Of a stretch of DNA of 64,000 bases, positions 45,137 through 52,861 are shown in pieces. This DNA is from CBDATA01 sp965215615 (GTDB lineage: Bacteria; Acidobacteriota; Vicinamibacteria; Marinacidobacterales; Marinacidobacteraceae), in NCBI GenBank assembly GCA_965215615.1, contig OZ244068.1, forward strand, positions 1,364,001 to 1,428,000, given 5' to 3'. The position numbers were made by a program, and so were the translations under genes. Position 1 is the first letter of the stretch; the number at the start of each line of letters is the position of its first letter. The notes under the pieces were generated by a model. That model was given only the letters and a program-made list of their open reading frames with translations, made no database searches and was not told the origin of the DNA.

Positions 45137-46334
45137 TGGTGGCTCCGGTGAAGACTGCGTTCGAAAACTGGCCGATGAGGTTGCCGCTGGTTCGGAGGTG
45201 GTCGAGCGGCCGTTCCACGGCGAAGATGAGCGCGGCGAAGGTGACCGGAATGCCCACGGCGTCGAGCAGGATGGTCAGATTCACGAAGCTCGCGCCGGGG
45301 ACTCCGGTCACCGCCAGCGAAGTCAGGATTGCGGTCAGCCACAACACGAAGAGGTCCGCGCCGGTCAGCGGAGTGGAGAGGAGCTGAGCGATGCAGAGCA
45401 CCGAGACCACCTGGTAGATGCCGCTCGAATCCTTCCCCACCGCCGCTCCGAACGGGAGGGTGAAGCCAACGACTCCCTCGGAGATTCCGGTTTCGCGGGG
45501 AACCGAGACCATCGAGACCGGGAGCGCTGCAGCGGTCGAGACCGAGGCGAAGGCGATGGGGAGCGGTTCGCGGAGCGCCCGGAAGAGGTTGCCGAGTGAC
45601 TGGCCCGCGATCAGGCGCACCGCGCCGCCGTGGATCAGGAGCACGTGGACGAGGGTGGCGAGGAAGACGACCACCACGTACCAGGCGAGCGCCCCGAGGA
45701 TGCCGAGTCCGGATCTTCCGACGACGGCGGCGAGGATCGCGAAGACTCCGATCGGGGCTAGCCGCACGACCCAGTGGATCACCCGATAGACCAGGTCGTG
45801 GAGTTCGCGGACCACCCGGACCAGTCCGGAGAGTCGCTCCGTCCCGACCGAACGCACCGCGACCCCGAAGAGGATCGAGAGGAACAGGATCTGGAGGACG
45901 TTTCCCTCGACGAAGGCGCGGAAGATGTTGGCCGGGATGATCCCGGTCAGGATTTCGAGGGGCGACTGCGGCTCGCCGGCAACCGCCGCGATGGTTTCCC
46001 CGGTTTCGAGCGAGGCGCGGGTGGCCTCGTCCAGTCCCTCTCCAGGGCCGAGGGCCACCCCGAAGCCGATGCCGATCGCGAGCGCGATGCCGAGGGTCAC
46101 GAGGTTGTAACCGACCGCCCGGAGGCCGATCCGGGAAAAGGAGCCGGCCCCCTGCCCGATGATCGCGACCGAGAGGGTCAGGAAGATCATCGGCGCGATG
46201 AGCATCCGCAGGAGCTGAACGAAGAGGTCGGCGACCGAGGCGAGAAAGCCCGCCGATTCTCCGGCGAGGACACCCACCAGAACCCCGGCGAGAGCGCCGA
46301 TCAGGACCTGGTGGTGGAGCGGGATGCGGCTCAT
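45108..46334 (-). CDS. Dicarboxylate/amino acid:cation symporter (DAACS family)
   Basis: 408 residues from ATG 46334. Multiple membrane helices throughout; family marks are the reentrant-loop motif VSTAAALPVSM and the transport-site region PFGAAVGKDSSGIYQ, followed by LAVTGVPGASFVNLTILL. Members such as GltP and DctA take up glutamate, aspartate or C4-dicarboxylates with protons or sodium. Substrate cannot be read from sequence alone. A TACGAT box ends 11 bases before the ATG with no ribosome binding site, and an 18-base palindrome covers the expected -35 zone. Upstream extension to 46457 crosses the repeat array and was rejected. Confidence 0.9.
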   Translation of the reverse strand: MSRIPLHHQVLIGALAGVLVGVLAGESAGFLASVADLFVQLLRMLIAPMIFLTLSVAIIGQGAGSFSRIGLRAVGYNLVTLGIALAIGIGFGVALGPGEGLDEATRASLETGETIAAVAGEPQSPLEILTGIIPANIFRAFVEGNVLQILFLSILFGVAVRSVGTERLSGLVRVVRELHDLVYRVIHWVVRLAPIGVFAILAAVVGRSGLGILGALAWYVVVVFLATLVHVLLIHGGAVRLIAGQSLGNLFRALREPLPIAFASVSTAAALPVSMVSVPRETGISEGVVGFTLPFGAAVGKDSSGIYQVVSVLCIAQLLSTPLTGADLFVLWLTAILTSLAVTGVPGASFVNLTILLDAVGIPVTFAALIFAVERPLDHLRTSGNLIGQFSNAVFTGATSGEIGPPGR

Positions 46335-46345
46335 GCGACGGAGCA

Positions 46346-46377
46346 ATCGTACCCGGCCGGATCGCGAATTCGCGATC
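46346..46377 (-). promoter_or_regulatory. Symporter promoter with 18-base palindromic operator-like site
   Basis: TACGAT (46351-46346) is a likely -10 box. The perfect palindrome GATCGCGAATTCGCGATC (46360-46377) covers the -35 region, where a dimeric repressor or other binding protein could act. The palindrome recurs at 46557-46574. Confidence 0.45.
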
Positions 46378-46703
46378 GGGAACGGATCGCGAATTTCGTT
46401 CTCGATATCGCGAAAACCGGGACGGGATCGCGAAAACGCAGATTCCCCGCGAACCACCGGAATCCTCTCGAAACCGCCGAAAACCCACGAAAATCACGGA
46501 ATTCCAGCGGTTTCAGCCTCAAAACCAGCCTTTTCGCGATATGGCAGCCGCTCTCGGATCGCGAATTCGCGATCGGGAACGGATCGCGAATTTGTCCCTC
46601 ATATCGCGAAAACCGGGACGGGATCGCGAAAACGCGGAGCCTCCGCGAACCACCGGTCTCGCGGATCGCGAATTCGAGATCGGGAACGGATCGCGAAAAC
46701 GGC
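46360..46703. repeat. TCGCGA-rich palindromic direct repeats
   Basis: Two ~100-base units (46360-46460 and 46557-46656) are near identical, and a partial third starts at 46664. Each begins with the palindrome GATCGCGAATTCGCGATC (one mismatch in the third), then GGGAACGGATCGCGAA and ATATCGCGAAAACCGGGACG. The hexamer TCGCGA occurs about 13 times in ~340 bases. No gene is credible here. It could be an operator array, an iteron-like set or a degenerate mobile sequence. Confidence 0.75.
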
Positions 46704-46739
46704 CCACTGGATGGGGGCTGTCAAGCGACATCGAGAACT

Positions 46740-46789
46740 GGGCCGGTGGCGACAGATAAAACTGGTCCACCCTTGAGCGTGTAGTGGGT
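46740..46789. mobile_element. Probable IS21-type end
   Basis: GACAGATAAAACTGGTCCAC (46751-46770), directly after the istB remnant, resembles the internal-repeat-bearing termini of IS21-family elements. Only this end is present in recognisable form. Confidence 0.45.
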
Positions 46790-46978
46790 TCATGAGTTCG
46801 CCTCGTGAGATTCGGGTTTGTTGGGGGCATGGGCGGAGAGGAGGTCCGTGATGCCTCGGAAGAGTCCGCTGCGCCGCTTCTCGCGGAGTCGGTAGCTTTC
46901 GCCGCGGATGGTGATCACGTGGCTGTGGTGGAGCATCCGGTCCACCAGATCCACCCCGGTGTCGGCGCGGGATTCGTC
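46790..46978 (-). pseudogene. istB: IstB (IS21 helper ATPase) C-terminal fragment
   Basis: The translated strand reads DLVDRMLHHSHVITIRGESY and RLREKRRSGLF, ending at TGA 46792-46790. This is the typical C-terminus of IstB, the AAA+ helper of IS21 transposition. The ATPase domain and istA are absent and the fragment runs straight into a different gene remnant. Confidence 0.7.
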
Positions 46979-46990
46979 TTGACGGCGCGC

Positions 46991-47146
46991 CTATTCGGAG
47001 AAGGGCTCGACCCCGGCGAAGCGGCGGGCCTGTACCGGATCGGTGACGAGCCACGTCGCGACCAGCCGCTCGAAGGCGGCCCCCTTGTCGCGCTCGGTCA
47101 GGGCGGCGGCGCGACAGGAGTCGAGGAGACGATCCAGACGGGTCAT
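46991..47146 (-). pseudogene. N-terminal remnant of a helicase / restriction-type protein
   Basis: 51 residues: MTRLDRLLDSCRAAALTERD, KGAAFERLV, DPVQARRFAGV, then TAG. The opening resembles the N-terminus of large DEAD/DEAH helicase or type-ISP-like restriction proteins (typical TEREKG.YFE and following DP block). It stops within about 15 bases of the istB fragment, so the parent gene was probably interrupted by the IS21 element. Confidence 0.5.
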
Positions 47147-47233
47147 GGGCGCGAAACCATACAGAAACCCGGCTCCGGATGGGGGCCACCTCCTTCTCCG
47201 CGAGGGCTACACTCGCCACGCACGGAGAGGGAG

Positions 47234-47551
47234 ATGCTTGGCATGACCGAAACGCGACTCGGTGAGGTTCGGGAAATTCTGGCAGGACTGTTGGCGGACA
47301 TCTTCGGCGAGGCAGCGCGCTTCGGTCCGATCTACATGGATTTCGACTGGGATGAAGACGGGTTCGATTATGTGAAGGCCCATGTCATCTATGAGTCTCC
47401 GGACGAATGGCTCGACCCCGAAAAGCTGGTGGATGTTCTCGAGCCCCTGAACGATCGAATGCTGGAAATCGGAGTGGATGCCATCCCGGTCGTCTCGTAC
47501 ATCGCCAAATCGGAAGAGCAGGAATGGCTTGATGGCGCGCCGGCTGATTGA
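47234..47551 (+). CDS. Small acidic protein of unknown function, partner of a HEPN-like gene
   Basis: 105 residues, ATG with GGAG six bases upstream; TACACT at 47208-47213 is a plausible -10. Not recognised. The protein is strongly acidic (MDFDWDEDGFDYVKAH, DPEKLVDVLEPLNDR) and has no membrane segment. Its last 20 bases overlap the HEPN-like gene, a sign of translational coupling and of functional pairing. By position it could be an antitoxin or accessory protein, but no antitoxin fold was identified. Confidence 0.7.
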   Translation: MLGMTETRLGEVREILAGLLADIFGEAARFGPIYMDFDWDEDGFDYVKAHVIYESPDEWLDPEKLVDVLEPLNDRMLEIGVDAIPVVSYIAKSEEQEWLDGAPAD

Positions 47552-47993
47552 GACCGCCCGCCTGTTGATCCCGACTGCCCCGGGGAGGCCGCGCCAGACC
47601 GATCTTCGCCGGGCCGCGAGCACGATCTACTACGCCGCGTTCCACCGCCTCATGGAGTGCTGCGCGGATCGCCTGGCAGGAACCAGTGCCCGGCGGACTC
47701 TCACGTGGAGGCGTGTGTACCGATCCCTGAACCACGCCCGATGCGCCGAGGCGTGTCGATCCCGAGAGGTGCGATCCCTTCCTCCGGACATTCGGAGGTT
47801 GACGACTTTGTTTCCGACGCTCAGGGGGCGGCGCCGCGACGCGGACTACGACCCCGCAGCGCGTTTCACGAAGTCGGAACTCGTGCGAGACCTTGCCATG
47901 ACCGAATCCGCGCTGGATGCGTTCGACCGATCATCAGCGCGCGACCAGCGGGATCTGGCCGTATTGCTGTTGTTCCGCGAACGCTCTCGCTGA
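47532..47993 (+). CDS. HEPN-like domain protein
   Basis: 153 residues. Helical, with DLRRAASTIYYAAFHRLMEC near the N-terminus and RRRDADYDP near 104-112. The first block is like the opening helix of HEPN proteins (often A.S..YYA.FH), and the R..ADYD block is the variant of the HEPN RNase motif. HEPN proteins are RNases in many toxin-antitoxin and defence systems, but some members only bind nucleotides or nucleic acids. It overlaps the acidic gene upstream and lies beside remnants of an IS and a restriction-type gene. Confidence 0.7.
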   Translation: MARRLIETARLLIPTAPGRPRQTDLRRAASTIYYAAFHRLMECCADRLAGTSARRTLTWRRVYRSLNHARCAEACRSREVRSLPPDIRRLTTLFPTLRGRRRDADYDPAARFTKSELVRDLAMTESALDAFDRSSARDQRDLAVLLLFRERSR

Positions 47994-48100
47994 TCCTCCG
48001 GGGTCGCTTGCGAGCGGTCATTCATGTCGAAGACTGCTGTAGTACTCCGGTAGCAGCGAACCACGATCGCTATCTCGCGGAGGGCTACGGCAAGGGAACC

Positions 48101-48128
48101 GGTCCGTGGATTCCCGGTCCCACGGACC
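48101..48128 (+). other. Perfect 9-bp hairpin upstream of metH
   Basis: GGTCCGTGG (48101-48109) and CCACGGACC (48120-48128) pair perfectly around a 10-base loop. It lies in the 182-base gap between the HEPN-like gene and metH. No U-tract follows, so it is not a standard terminator. I could not fit the region to a cobalamin or SAM riboswitch. Could be a terminator without U-tract for the upstream module or a binding site. Confidence 0.5.
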
Positions 48129-48159
48129 ACGAAACCCCCGTAGAAATCGCCGCCGAACC

Positions 48160-48165
48160 TAGACT
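48160..48165 (+). promoter_or_regulatory. Putative -10 box of metH
   Basis: TAGACT ends ten bases before the metH ATG; no ribosome binding site is present. If it is the -10 box, metH has almost no leader, which also makes a riboswitch in the upstream gap unlikely. Confidence 0.4.
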
Positions 48166-48175
48166 TTCTCGCGCC

Positions 48176-51100
48176 ATGTCCTCCCGAGACGACCGCCACG
48201 AGGCGTTCCGCGACGCGCTCCGCGAGCGAATCCTGCTCATCGACGGGGCGATCGGGACCATGATCCAGCGGGAGAAACTCGACGAAGCCGGCTACCGGGG
48301 CGAGCTGCTTCGTGAGCACGGGAAGCCGATCCAGGGGCTCGGCGATGTCCTCTGCCTGACCCGGCCGGAGCTCGTCTCGCGGGTGCACCAGGGGTATCTC
48401 GAAGTCGGGGCCGAAGCGCTCACCACCAACACCTTCACCGCGACTTCGGTCTCGCTCGCCGACTACGGACTCAGGCATCTGGCCTACGAGATCAACCGCG
48501 CCGGAGCGTCGCTCGCCCGCGAGGCGGCGGATCGTGCCGGCCGGGAGGTCTTCGTCCTCGGCTCCATGGGGCCGACCAACCGGACGCTCAGCATCTCGCC
48601 GGATGTCTCCGATCCGGCCTACCGCGCCATCGGCTACGACGAGCTCCGGACTTCCTATGTCGAGCAGGCGAAGGGCCTCCTCGCCGGCGGAGCCGACCTG
48701 CTGCTGGTCGAGACCTGTTTCGACACCCTGAACGCCAAGGCGGCGATCGATGCCGCCCGCGAGGCCATCGAGGAAGCTCCCGGCCAGGCGGGTCTCATCG
48801 TTTCGTTCACGGCGGTGGACATGAGCGGCCGCAACCTGACCGGCCAGACCGCCGAGGCGTTCTGGATATCGGTCCGGCACGCGGATGCCACCGCCGCCGG
48901 GATCAACTGTTCGCTCGGAGCCGCCGCGATGCGTCCGTTCCTGCGCGATCTGGCCCGCGAGGCATCGGTCCCGGTGACCGTGGTTCCGAACTGCGGGCTG
49001 CCGAACGAGCTCGGGGAGTACGACCAGACACCCGAAGAGATGGCGGAGGAACTCCGTCAGCTTGCCGCCGACGGCCTCGTGAACGCAGTGGGCGGCTGCT
49101 GTGGCACCCAGCCCCCGCACATCCGGGCGATCGGCGAAGCGATCTCAGGACTCGCGCCCCGCCCGGTCCCCCGGAGGACTCCCCGGCTCCGGCTCGCCGG
49201 GAGCGAGCCGCTGGTGCGGCCCGAGCAGAGCTTTCTGGTCATCGGCGAGCGGACCAACGTCACCGGTTCCCGGAAATTCGCCAACCTGGTTCGCGAAGAG
49301 CGTCTCGAAGAGGCCCTCGCGGTGGCACGCGACCAGGTGGCGAGCGGCGCGAACCTGCTCGATGTGAACATGGACGACGCGCTCCTCGATTCCCGGGCGG
49401 TGATGGAGCGCTTCCTGCGGCTCGTCGCCATGGAGCCGGACGTGACCCGGCTGCCGATGATGCTCGACAGCTCGCGACTTTCGGTGCTCGAAGCGGGTCT
49501 CAGGGCGGTGGCCGGCAAGTGCGTCGTGAACTCGCTCTCGCTGAAGGATGGTCCGGAGGCCTTCCTCGACGCGGCCCGCCGGGTGCGCCGTTTCGGCGCG
49601 GCGGTAGTGGTGATGGCCTTCGACGAGCAGGGTCAGGCGGTGGATCGCGAGCGCAAGACCGAAATCTGCACGCGGGCGGTGCGGCTTCTGACTGAGGAGG
49701 CCGGCTTCCCGCCGGAAGACATCATCCTCGACCCCAACGTCCTCGCGGTGGCGACCGGCATCCCCGAGCACGACCGGTATGCGCTCGAGTTTCTCGAAGC
49801 GCTGCCGAGCATCCGGGAGGCCTGTCCGGGGGCCCTGATCTCGGGCGGGGTTTCGAACGTTTCCTTCGCCTTCCGGGGGAACGAGGCCGTCCGACAGGCG
49901 ATGAACTCGGTCTTTCTCCACCACGCGATCCGGGCCGGACTCGACATGGCGATCGTGAACGCGGGACGCCTCCCGCTCTACGACGACATCCCGGAGAGCC
50001 TCCGGGAACGGGTGGAGGATGTCCTGCTGGCGCGGCGCGAAGACGCGACCGAGCGACTCGTGGAGGTTGCTTCCGAAGCCCGGGTCCGTTCGCGGGGCCA
50101 GCGGGCGGACACGTCGTGGCGCGAGCTTCCCGTGGGAGAGCGCCTCGCGCACGCGGTCCTCCACGGCGTGCTCGATCACGTGGATCAGGACACCCGGGAC
50201 GCGCTCGCCGATTACGAAAAACCGCTCGCGGTGATCGAGGGGCCGTTGATGGACGGAATGCGGATCGTCGGCGACCGCTTCGGGGCGGGCCGGATGTTCC
50301 TGCCCCAGGTGGTCAAGAGCGCCCGGGTGATGAAGCGGGCGGTCGCGGTTCTCGAGCCGTGGATGGAGCAGGAGCGGAAGGCCGAAGAAGGAAAGGCCGG
50401 GAACGGACCCATCGTGCTCGCCACCGTGAAGGGCGACGTCCACGACATCGGGAAGAGCATCGTCGGGATCGTCCTCGCCTGCAACGGACACCAGATCGTG
50501 GACCTCGGGGTGATGGTCCCTTCCGAGCGCATCCTCGACGCGGCGCGAAAGAACGGGGCCTCGCTCATCGGGCTCTCCGGCCTCATCACTCCCTCGCTCG
50601 ATGAAATGGAACGCTTCGCCTCGGAGATGGAGCGGCGCGGGGTGCATCTGCCGCTTTTGATCGGGGGCGCGACCACCTCGGCCCGCCACACCGCGCTCCG
50701 GATCGCGCCGCGCCGTGAAGCGCCGGTGGTCCATGTCGCGGATGCCTCGCGGGCTTCCGGGGTGGTTTCGGCGCTCCTCGGCGAAGAGCGAAGCACCTTC
50801 GTCGAAACCACCCGCCGCGAACAGCAGGCGGCCCGCGAGGAAGGAAGCCGTTCACGCCCCCGGCTGCTGAGCCTCGCGGAAGCGAGAGCCCGCGCTCCCC
50901 GGTTCGAGCGCGCCTGCTCGGTCCGGCCCGAATTCCTCGGAGTCCGGAGCCGGGAGGCCATCCCGATCTCCGAACTGTTCCCGTACATCGACTGGACCCC
51001 CTTCTTCCACGCCTGGCAGTTCCGGGGGGTCTTCCCCGCGCTTCTCGAAGACCCGGATGCCGGCCCTGCGGCACAAGAACTCCATGAGAACGCCCGGCGG

Positions 51101-51811
51101 CGGCTGCGGCGGCTCGCGGAAGAAGGAAGCCTCGAGGGGTTTTCGGTCCATGGACTCTTTCCGGCCACTGCCGCCGGGGATGACATCGAAATCCGCGACC
51201 CCGAAGACCCCGCACGGATCGTTTGCCGCCTGGCCACGCTGCGCCAGCAGACGGATCGGGACGGGCCGCGGCTCGCAGTGGCCGATTTTCTCGACGGCTC
51301 GGAAACGGACACCCTCGGCCTCTTCGCGGTGAACGCCGGGAAGGGACTGGACGAACTGGTAGCGAAGGCCGAAGCGAAAGGCGACGACTACGATGCCCTG
51401 CTGCTGCGTTCGCTCGGTGACCGGCTCGCGGAAGCCCTCGCCGAGCGCACCCACCTCGAAGCCCGCCGGGCGATGGGATACGGCCGCGAGGAGGCGCTCA
51501 CCCCGGAAGAACTGCTTCGCGAGAAATACCAGGGAATCCGCCCGGCACCCGGCTACCCGGCGACCCCCGACCTCGGCATCCTCCGGGAGATCTTCGACCT
51601 GCTCTCAGCGGAGTCACGGATCGGCGTTCGACTGACCGACAACTTCGCGATCCATCCGGCAGCTTCGGTCGCGGGACTCTATTTCGGGAGCCCCGAGGCG
51701 CGCTATTTCAGCGTCGGCCGGATCGGACGGGACCAACTGGCGGACTACGCCGCCCGGCGGGGGATCTGCATCGAACGGGCGGAATCGCTCCTCAAGCGCC
51801 TTCTGGTGTGA
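48176..51811 (+). CDS. metH: Cobalamin-dependent methionine synthase
   Basis: 1211 residues from ATG 48176, near full length for MetH. Domains in order: homocysteine barrel (about 1-320, GAIGTMIQREKL, zinc Cys pair in GGCCGT), pterin-binding barrel (about 345-610, GERTNVTGSRKFA, LDVNMDD), helical cap and cobalamin domain (about 640-890, His756 in DVHDIGKSIVG), and the SAM-dependent activation domain (about 900-1211, ending with NFAIHPAASV and AGLYFG). All four modules are present. It moves a methyl group from methyl-THF to homocysteine by way of cobalamin in the cytoplasm. The last 20 bases overlap the convergent ferredoxin-like gene. Confidence 0.95.
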   Translation: MSSRDDRHEAFRDALRERILLIDGAIGTMIQREKLDEAGYRGELLREHGKPIQGLGDVLCLTRPELVSRVHQGYLEVGAEALTTNTFTATSVSLADYGLRHLAYEINRAGASLAREAADRAGREVFVLGSMGPTNRTLSISPDVSDPAYRAIGYDELRTSYVEQAKGLLAGGADLLLVETCFDTLNAKAAIDAAREAIEEAPGQAGLIVSFTAVDMSGRNLTGQTAEAFWISVRHADATAAGINCSLGAAAMRPFLRDLAREASVPVTVVPNCGLPNELGEYDQTPEEMAEELRQLAADGLVNAVGGCCGTQPPHIRAIGEAISGLAPRPVPRRTPRLRLAGSEPLVRPEQSFLVIGERTNVTGSRKFANLVREERLEEALAVARDQVASGANLLDVNMDDALLDSRAVMERFLRLVAMEPDVTRLPMMLDSSRLSVLEAGLRAVAGKCVVNSLSLKDGPEAFLDAARRVRRFGAAVVVMAFDEQGQAVDRERKTEICTRAVRLLTEEAGFPPEDIILDPNVLAVATGIPEHDRYALEFLEALPSIREACPGALISGGVSNVSFAFRGNEAVRQAMNSVFLHHAIRAGLDMAIVNAGRLPLYDDIPESLRERVEDVLLARREDATERLVEVASEARVRSRGQRADTSWRELPVGERLAHAVLHGVLDHVDQDTRDALADYEKPLAVIEGPLMDGMRIVGDRFGAGRMFLPQVVKSARVMKRAVAVLEPWMEQERKAEEGKAGNGPIVLATVKGDVHDIGKSIVGIVLACNGHQIVDLGVMVPSERILDAARKNGASLIGLSGLITPSLDEMERFASEMERRGVHLPLLIGGATTSARHTALRIAPRREAPVVHVADASRASGVVSALLGEERSTFVETTRREQQAAREEGSRSRPRLLSLAEARARAPRFERACSVRPEFLGVRSREAIPISELFPYIDWTPFFHAWQFRGVFPALLEDPDAGPAAQELHENARRRLRRLAEEGSLEGFSVHGLFPATAAGDDIEIRDPEDPARIVCRLATLRQQTDRDGPRLAVADFLDGSETDTLGLFAVNAGKGLDELVAKAEAKGDDYDALLLRSLGDRLAEALAERTHLEARRAMGYGREEALTPEELLREKYQGIRPAPGYPATPDLGILREIFDLLSAESRIGVRLTDNFAIHPAASVAGLYFGSPEARYFSVGRIGRDQLADYAARRGICIERAESLLKRLLV

Positions 51812-52163
51812 CGGGAATCCGGAACTCCTCCACCGGGCGGCCGCCGATCAGGTGCTCCTGGATGACCCGTTCGAGAGCCTCCGGCGTCATCCCCGCGTAC
51901 CAGACCCCGTCGGGCCAGACGACTGCCACCGGACCGTCGGCGCAGATCCGGAGGCAGTTCGCCTTGGTTCGGGCCACCGGGCCGCCACCCGGGCCGCTTG
52001 CGATGCCGAGCTCGTCGAGACGTCGCTTGAGGTACTCCCACGATGCGAGGGAATCCCCCCGCGAACAGCATTTCGGCTTCGTGGGGTCGGCGCAGAGGAA
52101 AATCTGACGGCGAACCCGGCCGAGGTGGAGTTCGGCGGCGCGCTCGCTGGCTTGAGCAGGCAC
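51792..52163 (-). CDS. (2Fe-2S) thioredoxin-like ferredoxin
   Basis: 123 residues from GTG 52163, nine bases after the msrA stop. The pattern is C (FLCADPTKPKCC), then a helix with LASWEYLKRRLDELGI, then the second pair in NCLRICADGPVAVVWPDGVW, followed by the helix TPEALERVIQEHL. This is the layout of the thioredoxin-like [2Fe-2S] ferredoxins, which bind the cluster with four Cys. It may pass electrons to redox enzymes. Start codon choice is uncertain because no strong ribosome binding site was found. It shares a transcript with msrA. Confidence 0.8.
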   Translation of the reverse strand: MPAQASERAAELHLGRVRRQIFLCADPTKPKCCSRGDSLASWEYLKRRLDELGIASGPGGGPVARTKANCLRICADGPVAVVWPDGVWYAGMTPEALERVIQEHLIGGRPVEEFRIPVTPEGA

Positions 52164-52171
52164 GAAGGGTC

Positions 52172-52801
52172 TCAGCCCGCCACCGGGATGCCCGAAGGAC
52201 AGGCGACTCCGGTTCCGGCGAGCCCGCAGTACCCGGCGGGATTCTTCGCCAGATACTGCTGGTGGTATTCCTCGGCGAAATAGAAGTCGGGGGCGGGTCG
52301 GATTTCGGTCGTGATGGCACCGTGGCCCGCGGCCTTCAGTCTTTCGGCGTAGGCATCCCGGGAAAGGAGCGCAGGCTCGTGCTGGCTGTTCCCGACCGTG
52401 TAGAGCGCGGAGCGATACTGCGAGCCGATGTCGTTCCCCTGGCGCATCCCCTGGGTGGGGTCGTGGTTTTCCCAGAAAAGGCGAAGCAGTTCCTCGTAGT
52501 TCAGGTGCTTCGGGTCGAACACCACCCGAACGATTTCGGCGTGCCCGGTGCGGCCCGAGCACACGTCGCGGTAGGTCGCGTTCCGGGTCGTGCCTCCCTG
52601 GTAGCCGACCGCGGTGACGAAGACGCCGCGGGCTCCCCAGAAGAGTCGCTCTGCTCCCCAGAAACACCCCATGCCGAAGAAACTCTCCTCGAAGCCTTCC
52701 GGCCACGGCGGAGTGAGCGGGTGCCCCGAAACGAAGTGGGTCGGGGGCGGTGCGATGGCGGCGCTGCGGTCGGGCAGTACGTTTCCGATTTCGGGTGTCA
52801 T
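52172..52801 (-). CDS. msrA: Peptide methionine sulfoxide reductase A
   Basis: 209 residues. The active-site motif is GMGCFWGAE with Cys46, followed by YRDVCSGRTGHAEIV and YRSALYTVGNSQH; the C-terminal GYCGLAGTGVAC has Cys residues that can serve as resolving Cys. It repairs S-methionine sulfoxide in proteins. The leader carries GGTGGAG about nine bases before the ATG, and TAGAAT (52825-52820) is a likely -10. The first ~35 residues are an extra tail not needed for the fold. Confidence 0.94.
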   Translation of the reverse strand: MTPEIGNVLPDRSAAIAPPPTHFVSGHPLTPPWPEGFEESFFGMGCFWGAERLFWGARGVFVTAVGYQGGTTRNATYRDVCSGRTGHAEIVRVVFDPKHLNYEELLRLFWENHDPTQGMRQGNDIGSQYRSALYTVGNSQHEPALLSRDAYAERLKAAGHGAITTEIRPAPDFYFAEEYHQQYLAKNPAGYCGLAGTGVACPSGIPVAG

Positions 52802-52861
52802 GGATGCGTCTCCACCGGGATTCTAGTGAGCGGGCCCGACCCTTCTATACTCGCGCCCCTC
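52802..52861. promoter_or_regulatory. Divergent promoter region, msrA / aldehyde dehydrogenase operon
   Basis: Minus strand: TAGAAT (52825-52820), then an 18-base leader with GGTGGAG before msrA. Plus strand: TATACT (52846-52851), ending ten bases before TTG 52862. The two -10 boxes lie 20 bases apart. Confidence 0.4.

Noticed and set aside
46599..47219. A 206-codon minus-strand open frame across the repeat array
   Set aside because: It mixes frames of the helicase remnant and the TCGCGA repeats and matches no protein family.
47994..48175. Cobalamin or SAM riboswitch before metH
   Set aside because: No B12-box-like sequence or SAM-riboswitch core could be found, and the probable -10 box lies only ten bases before the ATG.
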